Assembly (NCBI GenBank): GCA_022605425.2 | Contig: JAKIMF020000011.1 | Coordinates: forward strand, 744,001 to 808,000 | Direction of reading: 5' to 3' | From: Hamiltosporidium tvaerminnensis | Lineage: Eukaryota > Microsporidia > Dubosqiidae | Length of the DNA: 64,000 nucleotides | Shown here: positions 33,750 through 44,158 of the stretch, piece by piece | How positions within the stretch are numbered: position 1 is the first letter of the stretch | How the letters are laid out: the number at the start of each line of letters is the position of its first letter | The notes under the pieces: generated by a model | Database searches by the model: none | Seen by the model: the letters and a program-made list of their open reading frames with translations, nothing else | Told to the model about the DNA's origin: nothing | Position numbers and translations under genes: made by a program

Positions 33750-35645
33750 TTATTTAGATAACTTGAACCGCATATCTGGCATCAATCTTATACCCAGAAA
33801 TAGGAAAGACAGCAAAGTGTAAACAGAGGTCGTGACAATAAAAAATGAAAACATTTGCCATATTTTTACGGAATCAAAAAGATACGAAGTAAAAAATTTT
33901 TCAAGTGCATCTGTACATTCTTTAAGACGTGGGAAAGTTTCAAAAAGTTTAACACCCTTTCTACTCAATTTATAGGCAACTGCAACACACATGGTGTTAT
34001 AATGTAATGGCGGGAATAATGAAACGATGTATATAAAAGCATGTAAGGAGTTTAAATCATATTTTACAGCTGTAAAGTATAATCCAGTGTAAATAGTGGG
34101 CGGTAATATCCATGTCAAAGCCAGAAAACTGATTAAAACATATATCGTTTTTGTTCTTTTTGTCAACGAACCGAAAAACAAAATTGTAGGCAAATAACAG
34201 AACATTCCTCCAAAGAAAAACAAATAGAATTCCCACTTGATATATGTATATCCAAACTTGAAAAACACAAACAAAGCTGAACAGAAAAGCATTGGTAAAT
34301 AGCACAATGCCTCAAATAGAAAGACAGAAAGGTAATAAGAGGTAATTGAAAACGTAGCCACACCTAATTCTCTCATTATCATTTTGTACTCTTGTGAAAA
34401 TGAACCCGTAGATGCAATCATCGAATACGCAAAGAAGAAACTTAAGAAGTTCATTGCAAGTGGGCGCGAGAAAACATTTTTCATTTCCTCTATATTACTC
34501 AGGACCTCTCGGATAGAATTTTTTATATCTGTATTACTGATATAAAATGTATACTGATTAAAAATTGCAGTTATAATATCCTTAACAGCGGTAGAATCTA
34601 AAAGAGCGGATACAAATTTGCAGAATATATAGAAAAAGAATGTAAAAATAAAGATACTGAAAATTATTTTCTTTCTTGAAAGACTTACTTTATATCTCCG
34701 GTGCAAAAGTATGATTATGTCTTTGAAACTTGGTTTAAGATCGATGATAAAGGCATTCTTTGTGGAAATAATAGCGCCGAACTGCTTGTTACAACTTTTT
34801 TCATTATCATTTATCATTTGCGACATAATGGCTTGATTTTCATGTGATTCAGTATATTTCTTTTTTACCTTTAAAACGTCTGCGAGGAATTCAGGAAACG
34901 AAGACAAGTCTCGTTTCTTGAGACCATATTTTGCGAAGTGATCTTCAGCGCTCTTAGCCTCGCCAAAATATACAGTATTTGAATCCGAAAGTAAGACTAA
35001 TGTATCAAATATGCTAAATATTTCAGCAGAAGGCTGATGGATTGTAAATATGACACTCATGTTATGTGATTTTGATAATTTCTTGATTAGATATATCAAA
35101 TTTAATGCCGTATGAGCATCTAGACCACTTGTAGGCTCATCCATAAATAATATTTTTGGTTGTGTGACAAGTTCAACAGCTATCATTACTCTTTTTCTTT
35201 CACCACCAGAGACGCTACACATTCTTGTACCAGATATATCATAAATATCAAGTTCATTCAACAATTGTTCTACCTTCTGATGAATATCAACATTTTTGTC
35301 TTTTAATCTAAACTTAGCAGCATAAGTAATAGTTTCAAGAACGGATAACTGTTCGTAAACACAATCATCTTGATCAACATACCCTACGTTTTTGCACCAA
35401 TTCCTATAACTTCTCTCATGTCCATCTGCAAGAATTTCCCCTTTTGTTCTTGCACCAGATGAGACTCTACCTGCTAAAGCTTTAATTAATGTTGTTTTAC
35501 CACTTCCACTTGGTCCCATAATTGCACAAAGAGAACCTTTCGGTACAACGCCATTCGCATTTTTAATCAGCTTTACATGACTACCAGCCATATTCTTATT
35601 TTTATTTCGTAATTCTATATCGACATTCCTCCATTCAAAATTCAT
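33750..35645 (-). CDS. ABCG-type half-transporter
   Basis: This is an ATP-binding cassette half-transporter of the ABCG (white/brown) subfamily, with the nucleotide-binding domain before the membrane domain. The chosen ATG at 35645 gives 631 aa; an upstream in-frame TTG is less likely. Motifs: Walker A GPSGSGKTT (44-52), Q-loop near VDQDD (90-94), signature VSGGERKR (145-152), Walker B ILFMDEP (165-171) and H-loop HQP (203). About six transmembrane segments follow between residues 320 and 625. Half-transporters work as dimers in a membrane and move lipids or small molecules; the substrate is unknown. ABCG proteins are retained and often expanded in microsporidia. No CCC motif is visible close to this start. 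Confidence 0.95.
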   Translation of the reverse strand: MNFEWRNVDIELRNKNKNMAGSHVKLIKNANGVVPKGSLCAIMGPSGSGKTTLIKALAGRVSSGARTKGEILADGHERSYRNWCKNVGYVDQDDCVYEQLSVLETITYAAKFRLKDKNVDIHQKVEQLLNELDIYDISGTRMCSVSGGERKRVMIAVELVTQPKILFMDEPTSGLDAHTALNLIYLIKKLSKSHNMSVIFTIHQPSAEIFSIFDTLVLLSDSNTVYFGEAKSAEDHFAKYGLKKRDLSSFPEFLADVLKVKKKYTESHENQAIMSQMINDNEKSCNKQFGAIISTKNAFIIDLKPSFKDIIILLHRRYKVSLSRKKIIFSIFIFTFFFYIFCKFVSALLDSTAVKDIITAIFNQYTFYISNTDIKNSIREVLSNIEEMKNVFSRPLAMNFLSFFFAYSMIASTGSFSQEYKMIMRELGVATFSITSYYLSVFLFEALCYLPMLFCSALFVFFKFGYTYIKWEFYLFFFGGMFCYLPTILFFGSLTKRTKTIYVLISFLALTWILPPTIYTGLYFTAVKYDLNSLHAFIYIVSLFPPLHYNTMCVAVAYKLSRKGVKLFETFPRLKECTDALEKFFTSYLFDSVKIWQMFSFFIVTTSVYTLLSFLFLGIRLMPDMRFKLSK

Positions 35646-36138
35646 AAAGCCGTTATAAATTTTATTTAAATACTTTTTTACGTCCAAATTTACCAAAAAG
35701 AGAAAAATTAATTATATTTTTATTAAAATATTTTATAATTTAATCTTCCATTAGAAAACCAATGAAACCCTTCTCAATATTTTTTTTCCAAAAAAAATTA
35801 TATTTTTGATTTTTATCTTCTGATAAAAAGAAAAATACCAGCAATTTTTCTAATTTAAAACGTTTAATCTATTCGATTAAAATATTTTATTTCTTCTAAG
35901 AACACAAATTTGATTTTAATTGATTCGAATGTTTTAATTACTTACTGATTTAATTTAAATCTTCAAGATTTATAAATTTTTATTTTTTTTGCTATTTTTC
36001 TTGCTAAGAAAGCATTTCTATTATTTTTTTTATAATTTATTGTAAAAATATAATAGATGATCCTCAACTTTTGATTAGACCGTAATATGCACACAAGCTA
36101 TTTTTTAATACCTAGAAAATATTTTTATTTAATATTAT
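35646..36138. other. AT-rich 5' flank of ABCG gene
   Basis: It should contain the ABCG promoter. No distinct motif or gene was recognised. Confidence 0.4.
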
Positions 36139-36838
36139 CACATCTTTTTAAAATAGTGGCAAGTGTTATATTTGTTTTAATGACATTAATGCAGTTCTAG
36201 GTTTAACATAAATAACTGCTAACCCAAAACTCCATCAGTAACCCCTGCAATACCTACGTCCCAAAACCTTTCATTTACCAAGTATGTAGAACCTAATGAA
36301 TAGGCGAGGCAGTTGCCGGAGTTCGTTAATGTCCGTTACATGGAGTGTGATCGAAGGAAGAAGCCACCCTGGGCTTCCTTAAGACTATGCAGCATTCCCA
36401 GTTACTCTACACTTTCTGAGGCCAATAAACTTATAGCTAAGATATATTTCACAGACTTAGACGGGTCCACCTAGACAGTGCAATGTCATACTAACAGGTA
36501 TAACCTGCTACTTAGCTCTCTCAGATTTTAATGGCTTTTGTTTTTATATCTCCCAAGCCTAAGTCTTCTAATCCTAGTGAGCAAGGCTAGGTTTCCATGC
36601 TTTTACATGGAAATTACCTACAAATTCAGCTGCGGTCTGCAATCTGGTTACGTAAAAAACATCAAATAAATTCGTAGAAAAAGTTTCTCCATTTCGTAGA
36701 CTTCTCCTCCTCTTAACAATTCCCATGGAACAACCTAAGATGTAGTGTGGTTTTATTGCCATCAAAAATCCAAACAATGATCTCATACCAGTTTCACACA
36801 CTCATTGCCAAGCAGAAAGTTTTTTATGTGGTTATCAT
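36139..36838 (-). repeat. Dispersed repeat family, copy C (inverted)
   Basis: It is the reverse complement of copy A's 3' 700 bp (about 16900-17600), from AACCACATAAAAAACTTTCT to AACACTTGCCACT-TTTTAAA. It is the copy most like A. The hairpin reads GAAGCC/GGCTTC where copy A has GGAGCC/GGCTTC, so a G-T pair is replaced by an A-T pair. A 75-aa minus-strand frame here is the counterpart of the one in copy A. Confidence 0.85.
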
Positions 36839-38419
36839 TTCTCCACTATACTCAGAAAATATATTAATATTTAAAATAAACATTAGTCAAACGTAGTACC
36901 TTTCATCGTTTCATAAAAACAACATGAAATAATTTCAATCTAAGTACTTATTTCTTTAAAACTCATTGATATGTAGTTCAAATCTTTCATTCTTGATTTC
37001 GTTATAGAATTTCATAGTTTGTAATTAGAATAATTTTAATATTAGGCTTATCAAATTTATATTATGCAAATCGAATTGGTTTTTGTTCTTTTTAACCTTT
37101 AATAGCTCAGTTGGTATGACATGTTTAAAATTTATATTTTGAAAGCGAACTATTTTATATCGCTACTAATTTAAACGTAATGAAAATAAATTTACTGTTT
37201 TTTAACTCCAAATAAGCTATATCTACCGGATTACCAAACGAATAACATATTTAAATTAAAATTATTTATTAAAATAAAATATTAAAATCATATTTTTTCA
37301 ATGAACATATTTCTAATTCATTCCACCAAATACAAATAATAAAAGATAGTATAAGTTACTGTTTTTTAATTAATGTAGGTTGTATGGGGAAATATTGGTT
37401 GTATACCATGAAAAAATCTAATTATAAATTCAAAATAACGAAAAAATATTTATATCTAAAAAAAATTAATAAAATAAGAGTTACCGAGCACTGAATCAGT
37501 TCATAAGACTTACTTCAAACTTCTGAAAATGTAAAACCGAAAAAAAAAAGTATTTGAGCAAATGATACAAGCCTTAGAACCAAATTAGTGCTGAAATAAT
37601 TCTTCATATGTTAACCTGGTATGATATTGTGTGTAAAACCATAAATTGTTTCATAAAAAATTTTTAAAATGATTTTTAAATTTCTGTAGAAATATAAACA
37701 TACATTCGGTTGGCAATATAAGGAATCCATTTTTTTCTAGAAATCAAGAAGATTGGGTGAATATTAAACGTTTATAATGGCATTATTGAAATCAGACAAG
37801 AAGCTGTGAGATAAGTACAGTTCATAGTTTTGTAATAATATTTAGAAACAAGAAATGAATGTTTTGTAATTAAAGATGTGAAATATTCTGATTAAAAAAG
37901 TGAGTAATAAAATGGAATCAAAGCATTTCCTCAGAATTTAGAAGAAGAGTCAAATATAAAGAGACCAAATCAAACAATTAAAGATATAGAATATTAAATA
38001 ATATCACTTAAGAAACTAATCATAAAAAATATTTTTTCATCTTTAAATTGGTATTCTTCATAAGACGAAAAATAATTTAGGATTTGAAAACAGTAATTTA
38101 ATTACCGTATTTACAGGCAAATAGAAATATAATTATTTTAATTAGAAATTTATTTTTAATTTAAAAAATTCATTTAAATGCGCGCTTAAGTGTATTCCAG
38201 TCTTTCTTTACTTATTATTTAAATACAAAAATATTAAATATTTTTTAAAGATTGAATGACCAATAAATTTTATTTAACAGAATAAAAAAATTAATAAATT
38301 TTCTTTTTAAAGAATAAAAAAACTAAAAAAGACATAAATTTTTTGATTTGAAAAATGTTGTAAAAAATATCTATAATTTAAATGGGTATTTTGAATATTT
38401 TTTTTGCGCAATAACCCCC
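36839..38419. other. AT-rich spacer
   Basis: About 1.6 kb without a supportable gene. At 37093-37115 the sequence TAGCTCAGTTGGTA resembles a tRNA D-arm, but no anticodon and T-arm follow. Confidence 0.5.
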
Positions 38420-38893
38420 ATGGATGAGCTTGAATGCCATATAAATTCTTTACATAAAGAGTCACTTATTCCACCAAATGAAATAAAAGAAATTTTAAAT
38501 TTAGCAGTAATGAAGGGATTATTGACACAACAGGACATTACTGTTATACCAACATCTCCTATTTCTTCTTCTTCACTAATTCATTATATACAACTGGCCA
38601 GAAGAAATTTTCTTTATAGTAATAACGATACATTGAAAGAGTTTAGTATACTTCAAGATTTAAGAAATACGACACGAAAAATTATTGAGAGAAATGAGAT
38701 GTCTGAATTTACAAAAATGGCAGTTGATAAAACCAATGAGTTAAAGGAAATTGTTAATGGGTATATACAGTATGAAAGAAAGTTTCAAAAAACAACAAAG
38801 GTATCAAAAGTACGTGTTTTTGGTTCATTTTTTTTATTATTTGTAATTATTCTCATTTTTTACGTTTTTTTTGCCATTGAGAAACCATTTTAA
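38420..38893 (+). CDS. Tail-anchored protein, possible Sec20-like SNARE
   Basis: The ATG at 38420 follows a CCCCC run with no gap and is preferred over an upstream in-frame TTG; it gives 157 aa. The N-terminal two thirds are predicted helical and amphipathic. One strongly hydrophobic segment (about 132-152) ends six residues before the C-terminus (KPF), the topology of tail-anchored proteins. The pattern of a helix (TNELKEIVNGYIQYERKF), a basic linker and a terminal membrane anchor ending in PF recalls Sec20/Bnip1-type SNAREs of the ER. This is a weak similarity from memory, not a demonstrated homology. Such a protein would act in Golgi-to-ER traffic. Confidence 0.7.
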   Translation: MDELECHINSLHKESLIPPNEIKEILNLAVMKGLLTQQDITVIPTSPISSSSLIHYIQLARRNFLYSNNDTLKEFSILQDLRNTTRKIIERNEMSEFTKMAVDKTNELKEIVNGYIQYERKFQKTTKVSKVRVFGSFFLLFVIILIFYVFFAIEKPF

Positions 38894-39177
38894 ATAAATT
38901 ATCTACACTTTTCTGAAAATTTTGTTTTTAAGATTTTTTGGATTGAAATGTTTAAACTTTTTTCTTAATCCGTCACATTATGATGTATTAAATTTAATTT
39001 TGGATTTATTTGTAAGGCCTTGACATATAAATATTTTTCGAATAAGCAAAACAATGATAAATTGATGTTGTTTTTTTAGAATTTTATCAAATAATAAATG
39101 AAACTTGCGTGGAATTCGTATTAAATTTGTTGTTTAGTTAAATAATAATTTAAATGTGAATTGAAATATTAGGTAGA
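38894..39177. other. AT-rich spacer
   Basis: No gene or element seen. Confidence 0.4.
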
Positions 39178-39570
39178 GAGAATAAGCCACATTAAAAATT
39201 ATCTTTTGACAGTGAGTGTGTAAAATAAATGTGATAATCACTTTACATCTTAGTGGGATATAAAACACATCGGATCTATGAGAAAATCAACTATAATCTC
39301 GAGACAACAGATTAACGAATATAAATGGAAGAATAACGAAATGTCTCAAAAACAAAGATCTATGTGGAAATCGGACTAAGAGTAATGGAACTTAAAAGGT
39401 TGAGATTTGGCATGGAAAATAGAAGAACCTGTGAATGTTGAAATGTTTTTATTCGGAAAACTGAGTTCATGTGAAAGAAAAATAGAAACCGGAAATACCA
39501 GAACATGCCCAGCGACAGAATATGTTAGGTTCATTTGTTCATCCTCGGCACCGAAAGATATGAGGGAATT
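39178..39570 (+). repeat. Dispersed repeat family, copy F (diverged)
   Basis: AAGCCACATTAAAAATTATC, the GACAGTGAGTGTGT block and GGATATAAAACACATCGGAT align with the reverse complement of 50560-50790. The first 110 bp also align with copy C. The end (TCATTTGTTCATCCTCGG) matches the other end of copy E, with about 200 bp of additional sequence between. Confidence 0.6.
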
Positions 39571-40962
39571 GGAATAAGTATGTAAGTATTTAAATGATTT
39601 AAAGAATAGGAAGACAAAGTAAAAATTTACTGCAAAATACAAAAAAAGCGCAAAAAATTATAAAATATTCTTAAACAAAGAAATTCTATCCAGCGAAAAA
39701 CCTGGCTTTTATATAAACAAAACATATATCAATCCAAATCTGTATAATGTAGCCCTATATAAGGTTTAACATAATGGCCTAGGTCCGCTCATGAGTTCAT
39801 CGTAGAATTACCTGATATACTGACTTCCCCTTCTTATACTTAATTCTCTGTCTCAAACAATCTAATGGTAAGAAAAACCGCATATTGGATAATTTAAGAA
39901 GAAGGTTTTAAATAGCTCATTTTTCGTACCTTACATAGAAGAATCTGAAAAAATGAATGCTTCATATCTGTGCTTCTATCCGTTCTCACAATTTTATTAA
40001 GGATGCCAAAAACAAGCTCAATCATGGATTTTGTTAAATTGCAGATCTCTGAGGTACTGCTTCCCCAACTTGTAATAAAATTAGCAACCAAGAGGGCAGA
40101 AGAGAACCAGAGGCGATGTATAGTTATAATGGTGTATTTTATTTATGTTGCACGGCAAATCATACTCTCAAATAGCCTGAAGAGAAGTAAATGTTTGAAA
40201 TCAAGGCAATCTCGGAAATTTTTCGATGATAGAATAGTTTCTAAGTCAAATTGGCTAGCTTGATTTATTGATAACAAAGTTTCTATAACATAATTCAAAT
40301 AGTCTATGATTTGCTAACTCTCATTTATGAAGATATTACATTTAGCACGTATAATTCGTGCAGTGCAGGTATAATATTCAAAGCAGTAGAAAGATTAGTT
40401 TTGATTTAAATGAAAGCAACAAATATAATTGTAACCCGCTGACATTATATTTTCAGTAATCTTTTTGAAAAATTAAATGTGCGCAATAATCTTAAAATTC
40501 CTTAAAAAAAGATTTTGAGTCGGTTTGACTTCAATAGCATAAAAAGTTTTGTTCTAAGCTTCGACCAAATGAATGAATATCTGTTTGTTAATCTTAAAAA
40601 ACCAACAATAGAAAAAACTACAAGCGATTCTAAGAACTACAGCTACATGCTTGAGCTGTCTAGTCTTAAATAATTATTAATGTTATCTTCTCCAAAGAGT
40701 TTGATTAATAGTGGATTTAGATGAAATTTTACAGTTTTTGGTATATAAAATTATAAAGAATACAAATTTAACTTTTTTATGACACCTTTTGAGATTTTTA
40801 GCTTTGCATTGTTTTGCGCCATTCTTCTTTCGCTTGATGTATTTTAAATACTTATAAGTGGCTTTTTCTTATAATTTCGTCTTAATATTAATATTTTACC
40901 TAATATCATAGATCCATATCAGATTAACCATGAGTATGTTATAAAAAACTTATATTTTAGAC
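39571..40962. other. Spacer with GC-richer patch
   Basis: Overlapping 65-97-residue frames on both strands at 39894-40263 carry no motif. They may be a decayed element, but I cannot name it. Confidence 0.4.
40956..40962. repeat. hAT target-site duplication, left
   Basis: TTTAGAC abuts the left inverted repeat and is repeated at 41704-41710. hAT elements usually make 8-bp duplications; here seven bases match. Confidence 0.7.
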
Positions 40963-41703
40963 CAGGTGTCTTGCAACTACGACCTACCACCACATTTTTC
41001 TGGCCGCCAGGATTTTTCTTAAACGTAGATTTTTTTTAATTAACGAAATAAAATAAAAAAATACAGATATATCATACAAAAAGAATTGTAATTATAGATA
41101 ATATAGGCGTTAGATTGTAATATAAAGAAGATCCATAGAGTTTCCAATATTTTTAAACTAGCAGATAGTTTATTATCATTTTGTACTCTAAAAAATCAAA
41201 ATAGAAAAGCAAGAACTATATGTCAAATTTTTATTAAAGAGATTGATTTGGTAAGATTTTTACGTGATAATTTGTTTAAATATTAGGTTGAATTTACCAG
41301 TAGAAATTACTTCTAACGGATTGAAGTGCTTTCTGTCAGTTTAGATCTGTAAACGTTTTTTGTATACTTCTTTTTTAGAGAATGTTTCTTCGCAAAAATA
41401 GGTAGAGCCGAAAGCGGAAATTTCGCTTCAGTAAATATATAAACGTGATTAAATTACGTGGGTGGAAGACAGTTATAAAAATTCATTGATTTATCTGTCT
41501 ATTTTTACATAGAAAAACGTTAATATATATGTTTATTTTTCCAAACATCTATATAAAACTATAAAAATTTGATTTAAAAATATTAATAATTAAATTTCAG
41601 AAATATTTTTTAGTATGGTGGAATAAAAATTATTGAGTTCTTAGCGCGCGGAACTTTTTTTAGAGTTCAATGTAGCCTGCGGAAAAAAGTTTGGAGACCC
41701 TTG
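40963..41703. mobile_element. Non-autonomous hAT-like element (741 bp)
   Basis: The left end begins CAGGTGTCTTGCAAC and the right end, read inward, begins CAAGGGTCTCCAAAC. These are imperfect terminal inverted repeats of hAT type, followed on both sides by GC-rich subterminal blocks (CTGGCCGCCAGG on the left, CCGCAGGCTACATTG on the right). TTTAGAC directly abuts both ends, as a target-site duplication. The interior is AT-rich and codes for nothing, so movement would need a transposase supplied elsewhere. Confidence 0.8.
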
Positions 41704-41710
41704 TTTAGAC
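41704..41710. repeat. hAT target-site duplication, right
   Basis: TTTAGAC abuts the right end of the element and matches 40956-40962. Confidence 0.7.
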
Positions 41711-44158
41711 GAATTGAATAGAACAGATTTTATCTTAAGTCGGAATATTTGATTTTTAATGAAATATTCTGGTGAAACGTTTAATTTATATAAGTGATCT
41801 GTAACAGAAGCCCAAAAACGTCGATTTTTAGGATTTTAAAAGTTATTTTTAAACCTAACGAATGTGAAATTCTACTAAGAAGGTATTTAAAATGATGATG
41901 ATAGTATATTCCAGAAGGAATCAAAAAAATTCAAACAAAAATTACACATTGGATAAATTAAAAAAACCCAAAAAATATACGTGAATTTATTAAAGATGTC
42001 ATTTAATACTATAAATGATGCTGGCTTTATTAAAAATTTTAGATTTATAAAACAAAAATATATTATATAAATTAATTAATTATTGAAATTGTCTATGTAT
42101 CGCAGATTTTCGCTTGTGTTCTTGTTTAATAATCAGGGAATAACCCGATATGCCATAAATTATATCAGAAAAGGGATTAGATACACAAAACCTTGCTCTA
42201 TTTTACGGATATCTTAAAATTATAATTTAAAATATATAAAACACATTTTATGTATAAAGGAAGAAAACAACTTAATCAGAGTTGTGAGTAATTTTGAAAT
42301 TATTTAAAAACTACAGACATGTATAAAAGCTTTTTAAAGTTTCTAAAACATTTACATTTAATAACATTTCCAAAATAAAGTTCTTCCCGGAAACTAATAC
42401 TTTAATTCAAAAGTAAAATTACGCACAAAAAACTAAAAATATTAACCTGTTTTTATTTCTAAGCAAATGAACTTACTAGGAAATGTTAAAAATCAAAAAA
42501 AAAAATTACTTAAATATAAATAATTATCATTTCATACATGAATAGGAGATATCGCTATCACAAGCCATCATGTAAGCGCATTTATACTTGAAAAACTACT
42601 TTAGTCTATTTAACTTTAGTCAAGTTTGTTTCTTTGAAAAATACATCAAATGTTATATCATGATCTACGAAAATTATAATTCTCAAAAACCAAAACCAGT
42701 AATTGGTCTAAGATGCGCTGAAAATTACTATAAATATACAATTTTTTGACAATGATTATACAAATGAAAATATAAAAAATTAAAAGTAATAACAATAATA
42801 GGCTTAAAGTTCCAGAGATTTGAGAAACACAGAATGGTATATTATTACAAGACCGTTTAAAATAATATGAAAGGATTATAATGTTTTTTGTAATATAACA
42901 AATATAAGATGCAACAAGTATAAAATATAAATTTAATACGATAGAACGGGTAACTATGGCAAAATTCACCATTTACAATAGTAGAATCATAAAATGAGAT
43001 AAAAAATAAAATTTTATTGTACACATATCATTGACATTTACCGAGTTATAGAAAACAAATTGCATATCAGAAAATTATAAAACGTGATATAACATGTCAC
43101 AAAGTATTTTGAAAAGAGATTTATTGAGCCAACTGACTAAACTTTTACATTTAATAGGTTAAATATCACATAGAAATTTTTAAAATATAAAATTTTGACT
43201 CCTTTAAAAATACAGAGTAGTTCTCTTTAGTTTAGTCTCCTAAATTAGTTAGCGAAAATGTAAACATTCTTTTTTTTAAATGACTTTTAATGATAAAATT
43301 TGGGAGTATTCATATATATAAGTATAATGAAGCCTTTTTGACTGTTTGATACTTCAATCAAGAAAAATGAAAATTCTGATTAGTCTGAACTACTTTAAGT
43401 ACAATTATAGGGCGAATTTCGTATATTCTTTGATTAGGAACACCTGTATATATTTTATAAAGCAAATTATAATTTGTCTTGTGAGATATAACACAGATTA
43501 TGGAACGCAATGTTTTTTTTTCTTTAAATCAGACTTAATATTTTTTGATCAATGAAAAGATTCAAACAAAGGTACAATATTCAAAGAACTAGAAAAACCG
43601 TGCACCTTTGTCTTATTCGCTCATACAGGTAGATTATCTATACTAATTATTTTGCAAGGATGAACGGCCTGGAAGAACGGCCACAATATTAGATGCTGAA
43701 AATGCAAATTTCGAGTTAGATTTGAAATCTATGACAAATTATTCATAAAAAACAACAGAATCATTAAACACATCTATAGTTTTCGTAGAGTTACAAAGAG
43801 TGTTTTAACCAACAGAATCGATAAAATATACAGAAAATCGATTTTCGAATTAAAAAACCTATGGATAAAAATCTCTTTCTAACTTTATTACTTTTTTTCT
43901 AATGAATTTAATTCAATATAAATTAAAACCGAAATTAAAGCGATAAAATCATTCCTATATAGATTAAATTTTCTAAATTTAGAATAGCTTATATTATATA
44001 TAATTCTTGCGTTCTGCGATTGTGTTCTATTTTTTCATCTGTTTTCAATTTCATTGCTTTATTTATATGTTTAATTTATTATATTTTATATCTAGGTTTT
44101 TATAATCCAAAAAAACATTTTAAATCAATAATTTAAATAATTTAAATTTTGTATCCAT
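41711..44158. other. AT-rich spacer
   Basis: About 2.4 kb. The only notable frame is a 104-residue hydrophobic one on the minus strand (42658-42972), listed separately at low confidence. Confidence 0.5.
42658..42972 (-). CDS. Possible small membrane protein
   Basis: An ATG-initiated frame of 104 aa with about two hydrophobic segments, one a run of leucines. It has no CCC or GGG near the start and no recognised domain. AT-rich DNA produces such hydrophobic frames by chance, so this is only a candidate. Confidence 0.2.
   Translation of the reverse strand: MVNFAIVTRSIVLNLYFILVASYICYITKNIIILSYYFKRSCNNIPFCVSQISGTLSLLLLLLLIFYIFICIIIVKKLYIYSNFQRILDQLLVLVFENYNFRRS

Noticed and set aside
37090-37165. 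tRNA-like TAGCTCAGTTGGTA
   Set aside because: Only the D-arm start is recognisable. No matching D-stem, anticodon arm, T-arm or acceptor pairing follows.
39894-40263. Overlapping frames of 65 and 97 aa on opposite strands
   Set aside because: Neither shows a domain or start motif. They may be part of a decayed element, but support is lacking.
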